Part shown: piece by piece, positions 8,942 to 19,273 of the stretch
Layout of the letters: each line of letters opens with the position of its first letter
Position numbering within the stretch: the stretch's first letter is position 1
Assembly: GCF_025290835.2 (NCBI RefSeq)
Contig: NZ_JAOCQD020000003.1
Span: forward strand, 1 to 64,000
DNA: 64,000 nt
Reading direction: 5' to 3'
DNA from: Aquabacterium sp. OR-4
Lineage (GTDB): Bacteria > Pseudomonadota > Gammaproteobacteria > Burkholderiales > Burkholderiaceae_C
Program-made: the position numbers and the translations under genes
The notes under the pieces: model-generated
What the model saw: the letters and a program-made list of their open reading frames with translations, nothing else
Told to the model about the DNA's origin: nothing
Databases searched by the model: none

Positions 8942-9775
8942 TCAGCGGGCCAGGCCCAGGCGCCTGCAGATCTCGAGCGTCAGCGCGCTCTGGTTGAGCG
9001 CATAGAAGTGGATGGCCGGCACGCCGCCGGCGATCAGGCGCTCGCACAGCCGCGTCACCACATCCAGCCCGAAGGCGCGGATGCTGGCGGCGTCGTCCAT
9101 GTAGCCTTCCATCTTCAGCATCACCCAGCGCGGGATCTCGATGCCGTCACGCGCCGCAAACTGCACGATGCGCGAGAAGCTGTGGATCGGCATCACGCCC
9201 GGCACGATGGGCGCCGTGACGCCCAGCGCCCGCACCTCGTCCACAAAGTGGAAGTAGGCGTCGGGGTTGAAGAAGAACTGCGTGATCGCCGCGTCGGCGC
9301 CGCTTTTCACCTTGTGGGCGAAGTGCTGCAGGTCCTTCCGGGCGTAACGCTGCTCGGGGTGGTACTCGGGGTAGGCCGCCACCTCGATCTTCCAGTCGGG
9401 CCCCTGCGTCTCGCGGATGAAGCTCACCAGTTCCGACGCATAGCGGAACTCGCCCGCCACCGCGGTGCCGCTGGGCAGATCGCCCCGCAGCGCCACGATG
9501 CGGCGGATGCCCTGGGCCCGGTAGGTGGCCAGGATCTCGGCAATGCCTTCGCGCGTGGAGCCCACGCAGCTGAGGTGCGGCGCGGCCTCGTAGCCGAGCG
9601 CCGCGATGTCGCGCACCGTGGCCAGGGTCTTGTCGCGCGTGGCACCGCCGGCGCCATAGGTCACGCTGAAGAACTCGGGCTTCAGGCCCGAGAGCTCCTG
9701 CACCACGGTCTTGAGCTTTTCCGCCCCCACCGGGGTGTTGGGCGGAAAGAACTCGATGCTGATCGGCAGCGCCAT
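8942..9775 (-). CDS. metF: 5,10-methylenetetrahydrofolate reductase
   Basis: 277 residues, normal for bacterial MetF. It uses FAD and NAD(P)H to make 5-methyltetrahydrofolate for methionine synthesis. Visible motifs are SIEFFPP with the conserved Glu at the N-terminus, SVTYGAGG, LRGDLP, and PGVMPI in the second half of the barrel. The gene begins 1 bp after the ahcY stop, so the two are translated from one message and metF comes under the SAH riboswitch ahead of ahcY. A broken copy of its 3' end lies at 6966-7050. Confidence 0.97.
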   Translation of the reverse strand: MALPISIEFFPPNTPVGAEKLKTVVQELSGLKPEFFSVTYGAGGATRDKTLATVRDIAALGYEAAPHLSCVGSTREGIAEILATYRAQGIRRIVALRGDLPSGTAVAGEFRYASELVSFIRETQGPDWKIEVAAYPEYHPEQRYARKDLQHFAHKVKSGADAAITQFFFNPDAYFHFVDEVRALGVTAPIVPGVMPIHSFSRIVQFAARDGIEIPRWVMLKMEGYMDDAASIRAFGLDVVTRLCERLIAGGVPAIHFYALNQSALTLEICRRLGLAR

Positions 9776-9776
9776 C

Positions 9777-11225
<1,449 letters not shown>

Positions 11226-11302
11226 CGTTCAGCGCTCCAGTGGGCTGGTGAAGATCACGCCGGGGGCAAGAGGCATACCACTCACCCTCGGCAGGAACTG
11301 CT

Positions 11303-11382
11303 GGGTGAGCGCGGTTGCAAGGGGAAGAGTCCCGAGCCTGGGGCCTGCGCATCGGATGGCGGCCTCGCAACGCTCCTCGGAA
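11303..11382 (-). ncRNA. SAH riboswitch in the ahcY leader
   Basis: Read on the minus strand, the leader contains CCGAGGAGCGTTGCGAGG, then about 20 nt later CAGGCTCGGGA, then TTGCAACCGCGCTCACCC. These are the conserved blocks of the SAH riboswitch known upstream of ahcY in beta- and gammaproteobacteria: CCGAGG pairs with the CTCGG of the second block, and GAGCG-TTGC pairs with GCAA-CGCTC of the third. SAH binding should raise ahcY-metF expression. A TAGAAT hexamer (minus strand, 11392-11397) about 10 bp upstream may be the -10 element. The leader ends about 78 nt before the ahcY ATG. Confidence 0.9.
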
Positions 11383-11498
11383 CTGGGCCGCATTCTAAGC
11401 AAAGCCCGGCCGGGCCGTGCAGGCCAGCAGGCTGGAATCAGAGTGCGAAACGTGGGCTTTTTCGCGCCGGCCGGTGCGGCTGCGCCGGCGCGGCGGGC

Positions 11499-12236
11499 TC
11501 AGCTGGCGGTGAGGCGGCGCGCCACCTCGGCGGCAATGGCCTCGGTGCCGTTCACCAGCGCCTGGCGGGCGCTGTCGATGTGGCTCAGCAGGGCCTGCAC
11601 GTCGTCAAAGCGCTCGGGCATGTCGACCACCTCGAGGTGCTGGGCGCGCGGGTCGAGGCCGCGAAAGCCGGCGGTGAACACCGCGTCCAGCAGCGGTGGC
11701 GTGGCGCGGCCGGCCGCGGCCTGCGCGTGCAGCACCTTCACGCCGATCATCAGCCCCGGCGCATAGGCCGCCAGGCCGTGCAGGGCCACGAAGCGGCCCA
11801 TCACATGGGCCAGCAGCAGGCCGTCGGCCTGCGGGGCCTTGCGGCGCGTCTGCTGCAGCAGTGCCTCCTCGCTGTCGGCAGCGTCCACCGGCACCAGCAG
11901 AACCTTGACCTCGGCCTCGGCCAGCTCGTCGGCCAGGGCCATCACGAAATGCTCGTGCAGCTGGGTCTTGGCGGGGTCGAGCGCGGCGGTCAGCTTCTCG
12001 CTCTTGAGGTGCTGGTCGGCCCCGGTGACGGCGCGGGTGAGCACCTTGCCGACGATGCCGCGCGCCAGCGGCGGCGCCACCGCGATGACCACCTCGTACT
12101 CCTCGACGAAGGGCGGGTCGGCCACCGCCAGGCGGCGAAACGGCGCGCTGCGTGCGGCCTGGGTGGGCCAGGGCAGCGCCAGTGCCGCGGCACCGGCCAG
12201 ACCGCCAGACAGCATGCGGCGTCGATCGGACTTCAT
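11499..12236 (-). CDS. Tat-type exported protein, unknown function
   Basis: 245 residues. The N-terminus MKSDRRRMLSGGLAGAAALA has a twin-arginine stretch before a hydrophobic segment and an AQAA-type cleavage region near 28, so Tat export to the periplasm is likely. The mature part is soluble, with no cysteine cluster, heme motif or catalytic motif that I recognise. It contains EEYEVVIAVAPPLARGIVG and several alternating charged helices. It lies between ppk2 upstream and the ahcY leader downstream, both on the same strand, but spacing does not prove an operon. No function is assigned. Confidence 0.75.
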   Translation of the reverse strand: MKSDRRRMLSGGLAGAAALALPWPTQAARSAPFRRLAVADPPFVEEYEVVIAVAPPLARGIVGKVLTRAVTGADQHLKSEKLTAALDPAKTQLHEHFVMALADELAEAEVKVLLVPVDAADSEEALLQQTRRKAPQADGLLLAHVMGRFVALHGLAAYAPGLMIGVKVLHAQAAAGRATPPLLDAVFTAGFRGLDPRAQHLEVVDMPERFDDVQALLSHIDSARQALVNGTEAIAAEVARRLTAS

Positions 12237-12253
12237 GCCGCGATGCTATCGGC

Positions 12254-13501
12254 TCAGCCGCCGCCTTGCGACAGCAGATCCTCGCCGGCGCCCGGCACCA
12301 GCGAGGGCCGTCCCACGATCAGAGGATCGACCGCGCCGATGGTGGCCAGGTCGCGCCGCGCAAAGGTCAGGCGGTGCAGCACGTAGCGCATGGCGTTCAG
12401 GCGTGCGCGCTTCTTGCAATCGCTCTTGATCACGGTCCACGGCGCATCGCTGGTGTCGCAGTGCAGGAACATGGCCTCCTTGGCGCGGGTGTAGTCGTCC
12501 CACTTGTCCAGGCTGGCCAGGTCCACAGGGCTGAGCTTCCATTGCTTGAGCGGGTGCAGCTTGCGCTCCTTGAAGCGGCGGCGCTGCTCGTCGCGGCTGA
12601 CCGAGAACCAGAACTTGAACAGGTGGATGCCGCTGCGCACCAGCTGGCGCTCGAACTCGGGCGCCTGGCGCAGAAACTCGTCGTACTCGCGCTCGCTGCA
12701 AAAGCCCATCACCCGCTCGACGCCGGCGCGGTTGTACCAGCTGCGGTCGAACATCACGATCTCGCCGGCGGTGGGCAGGTGCTCGATGTAGCGCTGGAAG
12801 TACCACTGGCCGCGCTCGACCTCGCTGGGCTTCTCGAGCGCCACCACGCGCGCGCCGCGCGGGTTCAGGTGCTCCATGAAGCGCTTGATGGTGCCGCCCT
12901 TGCCGGCCGCGTCGCGGCCCTCGAACAGCACCACCACGCGGGCGCCGGTGTCCTTCACCCAGGCCTGCAGCTTGAGCAGCTCGACCTGCAGGCGGTACTT
13001 CTGGCGCTCGTAGGTGCGGCGCGAGAGCAGGTTCTTGTACGGGTAGCCACCGTCGCGCCAGCGCGGGGCCAGCGCGGTGTCGGCATCGGGCGTGGGCGCG
13101 GTGCTGGCGGTGTGGCGGGCCAGCAGCTGGCGCAGGGCCTTCAGGTCGTCGGGCGAGGCGCCGGCCAGCAGCGGGCTCACGTTGTCGAGCAGCGGCGGCT
13201 GGTGGCTGCCGGGCTGGGCCGCGGCCTCGGCGGCCAGCACATCGCCGATGGCCAGGCTTTGCACCGTTTGCGCGCGGGTCAGGGCGCGGGCCACGCGGTG
13301 GCGCTCGAGCGCGGCGGGTTGCAGCGAGGGCGGGGTGTCGCCCGCCGTCACGCGGCGGCCGGCGGCCCGCGCGGGCCGTGCGGCCGGGGCAGCCGTGGCA
13401 GCCGTGGTGGCGGTGGCCAGTGGGTCGGTGGCCGCAGCCTTACGGCCTGCCGGTCGCTTGGCGGCGGTGCTGGGGGATGCGGGGGCGGTGTCCTTGGCCA
13501 T
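12254..13501 (-). CDS. ppk2: Polyphosphate kinase 2
   Basis: 415 residues. PPK2 transfers phosphate between polyphosphate and nucleotides, in most class I enzymes towards ATP or GTP from the diphosphate. The Walker A type loop EGRDAAGKGG, the FDRSWYNRAGVERVMGFC segment holding Walker B and lid arginines, and FWFSVSRDEQRRRF are intact. The first 130 or so residues are an Ala/Pro/Arg-rich extension not needed for catalysis, probably disordered; the conserved core begins near YPYKNLLSRRTYE. It is divergent from the HAD gene. Confidence 0.93.
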   Translation of the reverse strand: MAKDTAPASPSTAAKRPAGRKAAATDPLATATTAATAAPAARPARAAGRRVTAGDTPPSLQPAALERHRVARALTRAQTVQSLAIGDVLAAEAAAQPGSHQPPLLDNVSPLLAGASPDDLKALRQLLARHTASTAPTPDADTALAPRWRDGGYPYKNLLSRRTYERQKYRLQVELLKLQAWVKDTGARVVVLFEGRDAAGKGGTIKRFMEHLNPRGARVVALEKPSEVERGQWYFQRYIEHLPTAGEIVMFDRSWYNRAGVERVMGFCSEREYDEFLRQAPEFERQLVRSGIHLFKFWFSVSRDEQRRRFKERKLHPLKQWKLSPVDLASLDKWDDYTRAKEAMFLHCDTSDAPWTVIKSDCKKRARLNAMRYVLHRLTFARRDLATIGAVDPLIVGRPSLVPGAGEDLLSQGGG

Positions 13502-13622
13502 GGCGTCGCTGGTGATGTGTCAGGCAGATGAAAACGACGATGGTGTGCCTGGCCGTGGCGGCGGTCTTTGATGCGCGTCAAGCCCGGCCGGCCCGCGGCC
13601 TGGCCATGCGAGACTGCGGCGC

Positions 13623-14546
13623 ATGCCCGCTGAAAGCCGTGATTCGCCCGCTGTTGCGGTGGCCGATGTTGATGCCGCGATCGATGTTGCCGCTGATGCC
13701 GCTGCCGCTGCGGCCAGGGCCCGGCATGCCGGCCGCCTGCGGCCGCTGGCCGAGCTGCCACCGGCGCGGCTGGCGGCGCTGGAAGGCGTGCTGACCGACA
13801 TCGACGACACGCTCACGCGCGACGGCGCAGTCGAGCCGGTGGCCGCCGCCGCGCTGCAGGCGCTGCAGCGTGCCGGGCTGGCGGTGATCGCCATCACCGG
13901 GCGGCCGGCGGGCTGGAGCGCGCCGCTGGTGGCCAGCGGCCTGCTGCCGCTGCTGGTGGCCGAGAACGGCGGCGTGCTGCTGCGCCGCGATGCCCGGGCC
14001 GCTGGCGGCGTGGTGCAGCAGTTCACCGTGCCCGAGGCCGAGCGCGCGGCGCGCCATGCGCGTCTGCAGGCCTGCGCGGCGGCGGTGCTGGCCGAGGTGC
14101 CGGCGGCGCGCCTGGCCACCGACAGCGCCGGCCGGCTGACCGACATCGCGGTGGACCACAGCGAGTTTGCGCAGCTGGACGCGGCGCAGATCGCGGCCGT
14201 GCTGGCGGTGATGCGCCGCCACGGCCTGACGGCCACGGTGAGCTCGATCCATGTCAACGGCTGGCTGGGCGCGCACGACAAGTGGAGCGGCGCCTGCTGG
14301 GCGGTGCAGCAGGGCCTGGGCCGGCCGCTGGCCGAGGCCGCCTGGGCCTATGTGGGCGACTCGACCAACGACCAGGTGATGTTCGAGCGCATCGCGCTGT
14401 CGGTGGGCGTGGCCAACATCGCGCGCTTCGTGCCGATGCTGCAGGTGGCGCCGGCCTGGCTGTGCGCCGGCGAGCGCGGGGCGGGCTTTGCCGAGCTGGC
14501 GCAGGCGCTGCTGGCAGCCCGCGCGGCGGCCGCGGCCGCCACCTGA
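13623..14546 (+). CDS. HAD-superfamily (type IIB-like) phosphatase
   Basis: 307 residues. The HAD motifs are clear: TDIDDTLT with nucleophile Asp59 and general acid Asp61, AITGRP as motif II, a Lys in HDKWSG, and GDSTND at 245-250 as motif IV. The order and the cap between motifs II and III fit the Cof/sugar-phosphatase type (HAD-IIB), which includes trehalose-, sucrose- and mannosyl-phosphoglycerate phosphatases. The first 40 residues are Ala-rich and probably unstructured. Its stop lies back-to-back with the stop of the diguanylate cyclase gene on the other strand. Substrate unknown. Confidence 0.85.
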   Translation: MPAESRDSPAVAVADVDAAIDVAADAAAAAARARHAGRLRPLAELPPARLAALEGVLTDIDDTLTRDGAVEPVAAAALQALQRAGLAVIAITGRPAGWSAPLVASGLLPLLVAENGGVLLRRDARAAGGVVQQFTVPEAERAARHARLQACAAAVLAEVPAARLATDSAGRLTDIAVDHSEFAQLDAAQIAAVLAVMRRHGLTATVSSIHVNGWLGAHDKWSGACWAVQQGLGRPLAEAAWAYVGDSTNDQVMFERIALSVGVANIARFVPMLQVAPAWLCAGERGAGFAELAQALLAARAAAAAAT

Positions 14547-15587
14547 TCAGGCCGCTGCGGCGCGGGGGGTGTCGGGCCGCAGGCCGTCGGCCAGCGGCTT
14601 GGCGGCATCGGCCTCGCCAACCACCATCTCGAAGCTGAAGAAGCGGTTGCGCCCCTGGCGCTTGGCCACGTAGAGCGCCTCGTCGGCGCGCAGCATCAGC
14701 GCCTCGGCGGTGGTGTGCTCGTCGGGCACGCAGCTGGTGATGCCGCCCGAGAGCGTGAGGTGGGCGGCGATCGGCGAGGCCGGGTGCGGCAGCGCGCGCA
14801 CCGCAAACATGCGGCCGATGGCGCGCGCCAGCGTCAGCGCGCCACTGCGCGGGGTGTCGGGCAGGATCAGCGCAAATTCTTCGCCGCCCTGGCGCGCGGC
14901 CAGGTCGGACGGGCGGCGGGCGATGTCACGCAGCAGGCCGGCCACCTGGCGCAGGCAATCGTCACCGGCGGCGTGGCCCAGCTGGTCGTTGTAGGCCTTG
15001 AAGTGGTCGACATCGCAGACCATCAGGGTCAGCGGGCTGCGGCGGCGGCGGCCATCGGCCAGGGCCTCGGCCAGCGCGCGGTCGAAGCCGCGGCGGTTCA
15101 GCAGGCCGGTCAGGCCGTCGCTCTGGGCCTCGTGCTGCAGCTGGGCATTGGCCTGCTGCAAGGCCTCGGACAGTCGGATCAGCTGCTGCTGCGTGGCGCG
15201 CTGGCGCCGCAGCGCGCGCAGCTTGGCTTCGAGCACCCGCGGGTGCACGGGCTTGACCAGGTAATCGTCGGCGCCGGCGTCGATGCCCTCGGCCAGCTGG
15301 TCGGCGCGCGACAGCGACGACAGAAACACCACCGGCGTCCAGTGCCCGGCCTCGCGCTCGCGGATCTGGCGCACCAGCCACAGGCCGTCGCGGCCGGGCA
15401 TGTCGATGTCGCTGAGCACCAGGTCGGGCCGGTGCCGCTCGAACAGCGTGAGCGCCCAGTCGGCACCGCAGGCCTCGACCACGCGGTGGCCGAAGTGATC
15501 GATCAGGCTGGCCAGATGGCCGCGCACCGAGGCATCGTCGTCGACGACGAGCACGGTCATGGGTTCCCGCGAAGGTACTGGGCTCAT
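14547..15587 (-). CDS. Response regulator with GGDEF diguanylate cyclase output
   Basis: About 346 residues. The receiver domain has the acidic pocket VVDDD, phospho-acceptor Asp60 in LSDIDMPG and the switch Lys112 in LVKP. A linker helix rich in Gln (about residues 127-155) leads to a GGDEF domain with GGEEF at 234-238. The inhibitory I-site RPSD sits five residues before GGEEF, so product inhibition by cyclic di-GMP should work. The layout is like PleD/WspR. No EAL domain and no histidine kinase gene is adjacent. The ATG at 15587 was chosen; an upstream in-frame GTG (15620) and a later ATG (15560) are possible. Confidence 0.93.
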   Translation of the reverse strand: MSPVPSREPMTVLVVDDDASVRGHLASLIDHFGHRVVEACGADWALTLFERHRPDLVLSDIDMPGRDGLWLVRQIREREAGHWTPVVFLSSLSRADQLAEGIDAGADDYLVKPVHPRVLEAKLRALRRQRATQQQLIRLSEALQQANAQLQHEAQSDGLTGLLNRRGFDRALAEALADGRRRRSPLTLMVCDVDHFKAYNDQLGHAAGDDCLRQVAGLLRDIARRPSDLAARQGGEEFALILPDTPRSGALTLARAIGRMFAVRALPHPASPIAAHLTLSGGITSCVPDEHTTAEALMLRADEALYVAKRQGRNRFFSFEMVVGEADAAKPLADGLRPDTPRAAAA

Positions 15588-15709
15588 GGGCAGCAAGAAG
15601 GGCGCGGCAGGAGCGCACACGCCATGCCGGCTTATCGGCCGCTGCGGCGCCGGCTTGAGCGCCCGCGGCGGCGGCCTGTGGCCCAGGCCGCAGGCGGCGT
15701 GCCGCCGGA

Positions 15710-16747
15710 TCAGGTCTCGAGGGTGGCGGCGCCCTTGATCTGCTCGATTTCGGTGCGCGGCGGGGCGCCGAACAGCCGCCGGTACTCGCGGCTGAACTGC
15801 GAGGCGCTTTCGTAGCCCACGCGGTGGGCGGCCGAGGCGGCATCAATCCCGCTGGCCAGCATCAGCCGGCGCGCCTGGTGCAGGCGCAGCTGCTTCTGGT
15901 ACTGCAGCGGCGACAGCGAGGTGACCTGCTTGAAGTGCTGGTGCAGGCTGGACACGCTCATGTGCGCGGCGGCGGCCAGCTCCTCGATGCGCACCGGCTC
16001 GGCAAAGCGCCGTTCCAGCAGATCGATGGCGCGGGCGATGCGCTGGGTCTGGCCATCGGCCATGGCCAGGGCCCGCAGCGGCGCGCCCAGCTCGCCCACC
16101 AGCACGCGGTAGAGGATCTCGCGCATGGCCAGCGGCGCCAGCACCGGCAGGTGCTGCGGCGTGTCGAGCAGGCGCAGCAGGCGCAGCACGGCGTCCAGCA
16201 GCGGCAGCGACACGCGGCTCACGTGCAGGCCACGCGCCGGCGAGGGTGAGGGTGAGGGTGAGGCCGGGGTCGCCGCCACGGCCGCGCCGCGGCGCGGGCC
16301 GGCGGCGGCGCCGGACTCGGCGGCATCGCCGGCCTCCAGCATCAGCGCGGCCAGGTGCTGGGCGTCGAGGCTCAGGCGCAGGCACAGGTAGGGCGCCTCG
16401 GGCGAGGCCTCGGTGATCTGCCCGCAGGGCAGCATCTTGACCGACACCACCAGGCAGTGCAGCGGGTCGTAGCGGATCGGCTCCTGGCCCAGCAGCGCCT
16501 GCTTGCGGCCCTGCAGCACCACCACCAGGCCGGGCTCGTACACCGCGGGCAGTGGCAGCGCCGGTGCGCTGGCGCGGACCAGCAGCAGGCCGGGCACCGC
16601 GGTGGCATGGTGGCCATCGCCCGGCGCATGGGCCAGCGCCAGGCGCACCGCCTCGGCCAGCAGGGCCTGCAGCGCAGGGGTGTCGTCGGCCGGCCCGGCG
16701 GCAAGGGCGGCCGGGGCAGGGGCGGGCGGCTGGGTCGAAGAGGGCAT
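15710..16747 (-). CDS. AraC-family transcriptional regulator
   Basis: 345 residues. The N-terminal half matches the AraC_N ligand-binding type (VYEPGLVVVLQGRKQALLG, HCLVVSVKMLPCGQI), and the C-terminus is a double helix-turn-helix: IEELAAAAHMSVSSLHQHFK and VGYESASQFSREYRRLFG. A Ser-Pro repeat encoded by a 6-bp microsatellite interrupts the middle. It is divergent from an aldo/keto reductase gene across 306 bp that carry two near-identical 20-bp direct repeats. Regulators of this subtype commonly activate a neighbouring oxidoreductase gene. The inducer is unknown. Confidence 0.92.
   Translation of the reverse strand: MPSSTQPPAPAPAALAAGPADDTPALQALLAEAVRLALAHAPGDGHHATAVPGLLLVRASAPALPLPAVYEPGLVVVLQGRKQALLGQEPIRYDPLHCLVVSVKMLPCGQITEASPEAPYLCLRLSLDAQHLAALMLEAGDAAESGAAAGPRRGAAVAATPASPSPSPSPARGLHVSRVSLPLLDAVLRLLRLLDTPQHLPVLAPLAMREILYRVLVGELGAPLRALAMADGQTQRIARAIDLLERRFAEPVRIEELAAAAHMSVSSLHQHFKQVTSLSPLQYQKQLRLHQARRLMLASGIDAASAAHRVGYESASQFSREYRRLFGAPPRTEIEQIKGAATLET
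16242..16263. repeat. Hexanucleotide microsatellite inside the AraC gene
   Basis: About 3.5 copies of GAGGGT/GGTGAG, coding an SPSPSPS run in the minus-strand regulator. Six-base units keep the frame, so slippage would change linker length between the sensing and DNA-binding domains without breaking the gene. Confidence 0.7.
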
Positions 16748-16838
16748 GGCGGTATGGGGCGGCCCGGGCGGGCCAGGGGGAGTGGACAGGGCAGGGCGGA
16801 CGGGCCGATCGGGCCGATGAGACGGCAGACCACGTAGA

Positions 16839-16885
16839 CGGTCGCCCAAGCGACAGATAAGCAAACGGCCGCCCAAGCGGTCGAT
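16839..16885. promoter_or_regulatory. Paired direct repeats, probable AraC-type operator
   Basis: Two 20-bp direct repeats of the form CGGYCGCCCAAGCGRYMGAT occur at 16839-16858 and 16866-16885, 27 bp apart start to start, in the divergent region between the AraC gene and the aldo/keto reductase gene. Tandem repeats about two to three helical turns apart are the usual AraC-family operator layout. The rest of the 306-bp gap holds only GGGCCGATC-type short repeats at 16802-16819. Confidence 0.55.
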
Positions 16886-17053
16886 TGGAGGGCTGGCCTG
16901 GACGATTGTGCAAGCCTTTGTCCAAATTGGCAGGCCTGTGCCGATGGGTCTGGATGATCGGGCAAGCATCGGCGAGCTTCCGGCTCGCGCCGGGGCGGCC
17001 CGCTGCCTACGCTGGCAGGCCTGTTCGACGATCAACCTGCTGGAGCCCTGACC

Positions 17054-18067
17054 ATGACCTCTCTTTCGAGCCACCGCCCCTATCCGCGCCGCCGCCTGGG
17101 TGGCCAAGACCTCGAGGTCTCGGCCATCGGCCTGGGCTGCATGGGCATGTCCGATTTCTACGGCCCGGCCGACGATGCGCAATCGCTGGCGGTGCTGCAC
17201 CATGCGCTGGACATCGGCATCAACTTTCTCGACACCGCCGACATGTACGGCGTTGGCGCCAACGAGCGCCTGCTGGCCCCGCTGCTGGCGGCACGCCGCC
17301 ACGAGGTGGTGCTGGCCACCAAGTTCGGCAATGTGCGCGCGCCCGACGGCGCGATGCTGCGCATCGACGGCAGCCCGGCCTATGTGAAGAGCGCCTGCGA
17401 TGCCAGCCTGCAGCGCCTGGGCGTGGACCACATCGACCTGTACTACCAGCACCGGGTGGACAAGAGCGTGCCGATCGAGGACACCGTGGGCGCCATGGCC
17501 GACCTGGTGCGTGCCGGCAAGGTGCGGCACCTGGGCCTGTCGGAGGCCGGGCCCGAGACGCTGCGCCGCGCGGCCGCGGTGCACCCCATCGCCGCGCTGC
17601 AGACCGAATACTCGCTGTGGACGCGCGATGTCGAGGCCCAGATCCTGCCCACCTGCCGTGCGCTGGGCATTGCGCTGGTGCCCTACAGCCCGCTGGGCCG
17701 CGGTTTTCTCACCGGCGCCATCCGCAGCGCCGAGGCCCTGGCGGCCAACGACTGGCGCCGTGCCAACCCGCGCTTCCAGGGCGACAACCTGGGCCACAAC
17801 CTGGCGCTGGCCGATGCGGTGAGCGCCTTGGCGCAAGGCCACGGCATGACACCCGCCCAGCTGGCACTGGCCTGGCTGCTGGCGCAGGGCGACGACATCG
17901 TGCCCATCCCCGGCACGCGCCGCGTGCAGCGGCTCGATGAAAACGCGGACGCCGCGCACCGTCCCCTGAACGCTGCGCTGCTGGCGGCGGTGGAGGCGCT
18001 GCTGGCGGTGCAGCCGGTGGCCGGCACGCGCTATCCGGCGGCGGCGCTGGCCAACCTCAACCTGTGA
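17054..18067 (+). CDS. Aldo/keto reductase
   Basis: 337 residues, a complete TIM-barrel NADPH-dependent oxidoreductase that reduces aldehydes or ketones. Family features seen are [18 protein letters not shown] at the N-terminus, FLDTADMYG with catalytic Asp and Tyr, the catalytic Lys in ATKFGN, the His in DLYYQHRVD, and the NADP-binding VPIPGTRR loop near the C-terminus. It belongs to the YakC/AKR13-like group by these strings. It is probably controlled by the divergent AraC regulator. Physiological substrate unknown. Confidence 0.95.
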   Translation: MTSLSSHRPYPRRRLGGQDLEVSAIGLGCMGMSDFYGPADDAQSLAVLHHALDIGINFLDTADMYGVGANERLLAPLLAARRHEVVLATKFGNVRAPDGAMLRIDGSPAYVKSACDASLQRLGVDHIDLYYQHRVDKSVPIEDTVGAMADLVRAGKVRHLGLSEAGPETLRRAAAVHPIAALQTEYSLWTRDVEAQILPTCRALGIALVPYSPLGRGFLTGAIRSAEALAANDWRRANPRFQGDNLGHNLALADAVSALAQGHGMTPAQLALAWLLAQGDDIVPIPGTRRVQRLDENADAAHRPLNAALLAAVEALLAVQPVAGTRYPAAALANLNL

Positions 18068-18088
18068 TCCCGGCGGCCCCGCGCGGCG

Positions 18089-19183
18089 TCAACCCAGGCC
18101 GAGAAACCGGCCCATGCGCTGCAGCTCGTCGTCCAGCGCCGCGCGGTAGCCGGCCTCGCGTGGCGGCTTGCCGGCCACATAGCCCAGCTCGGGCGTCAAT
18201 GCGCCGCCTTTCACCGCCAGGTTGCCCCAGCCGATGACCTGGTCGCGCCACAGCAGCGGCAGCGCGTAATAGCCGCGCAGGCGCCTGGGCGCCGGCGTGT
18301 AGGCCTCGAAGCGGTAGGCCCAGCCCCACAGCGCCTCGAAACGGCGGCGGTCCCACACGATGGGGTCGAAGGGCGCCAGCAGGCGCACGCTGTCGTCCAC
18401 CCGGTGGCGGCGCGAGGCCGGGTTCTCGCCGGCCGGCCACAGCCAGTCCACGCCGTCCACCCGGGCGCTGGGCAGCCGGGCCCTGGCGCGGGCCAGCGCG
18501 GCGGCGCGCTCGCCCGCCCACTGCGGCGCGCCGCCGCGCAGGTGGCTCACCAGCTCGCCCAGCGAGCGCGCCGGCAGCGGCGCGTACTTGGCCAGGATCA
18601 CGTCCACCAGCGCGTCCATCGCCGCGGCGGTGTCGGCTGCCGGCGGGTGGGCCTCGCGGGCGGCATACAGGCGCACGCCGCCCTCGCGCCGGGCAATGCG
18701 CAGCAGGCCGCGGTAGTGCATGCCGTCCAGCAGCTGGGTGCTGGCATTGCTGCTGCCGCCGAACCAGTTCTTCGTCTTGCCGTGGGCAAACTGCGCATCC
18801 ACCTCGCGCGGGTGCACCACGCCGCGCTGGTGCACGAAGGCCAGCACCTCGTGCGCCTGCGCCCAGCGCGCCTGCGGCCACACGGTGCGCGGGGTGCGCG
18901 GATGCATCAGCGCCGCCGTGGCGCGCGGCAGGAAACCGTAGTTGACGAAGAAGTCTTCCTCGATGCCCAGCCGCGGGTAGCGCGCCTCCAAGTCACCGGC
19001 GCGGTAGCCGGCCACGCGGTGGCGCAGCGTGAGGTCTTGGGCGCGGGCCGGCGCACGGATCGGGTCGGCCTGAACGAAGCCCAGGCGGGCAATCGCCCGG
19101 GGCAGCGTGGTGGGCGTGAACAGCGTGCGCGCCACGGCATGGCGGCGCAGGTGCTCGAGGGTGATGGCGGCAGCGGCGGGCAT
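18089..19183 (-). CDS. YcaQ-like winged-helix DNA glycosylase family protein
   Basis: 364 residues of the HTH_42 / YcaQ (AlkX-type) family, whose studied members unhook DNA interstrand crosslinks and alkylated bases. Family segments are LGFVQADPIRAPARAQDLTL near the N-terminus, LGIEEDFFVNYGFLP, a Gln-rich motif region with RLLAPFDPIVWDRRRFEALW, and GYYALPLLWRDQVIGW. It ends convergent with the aldo/keto reductase gene 21 bp away. The annotated start ATG precedes ITLEHLRRHAV directly. Crosslink activity is inferred from family. Confidence 0.88.
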   Translation of the reverse strand: MPAAAAITLEHLRRHAVARTLFTPTTLPRAIARLGFVQADPIRAPARAQDLTLRHRVAGYRAGDLEARYPRLGIEEDFFVNYGFLPRATAALMHPRTPRTVWPQARWAQAHEVLAFVHQRGVVHPREVDAQFAHGKTKNWFGGSSNASTQLLDGMHYRGLLRIARREGGVRLYAAREAHPPAADTAAAMDALVDVILAKYAPLPARSLGELVSHLRGGAPQWAGERAAALARARARLPSARVDGVDWLWPAGENPASRRHRVDDSVRLLAPFDPIVWDRRRFEALWGWAYRFEAYTPAPRRLRGYYALPLLWRDQVIGWGNLAVKGGALTPELGYVAGKPPREAGYRAALDDELQRMGRFLGLG

Positions 19184-19273
19184 GGCGGCAAGCGTAACCG
19201 GCCGGCCGCTGGCGCCCGCCGCGCTGGCGGGCGGTGACAATGGCCGCACCCTCCCCCTCTTGTGCACCGCGCC

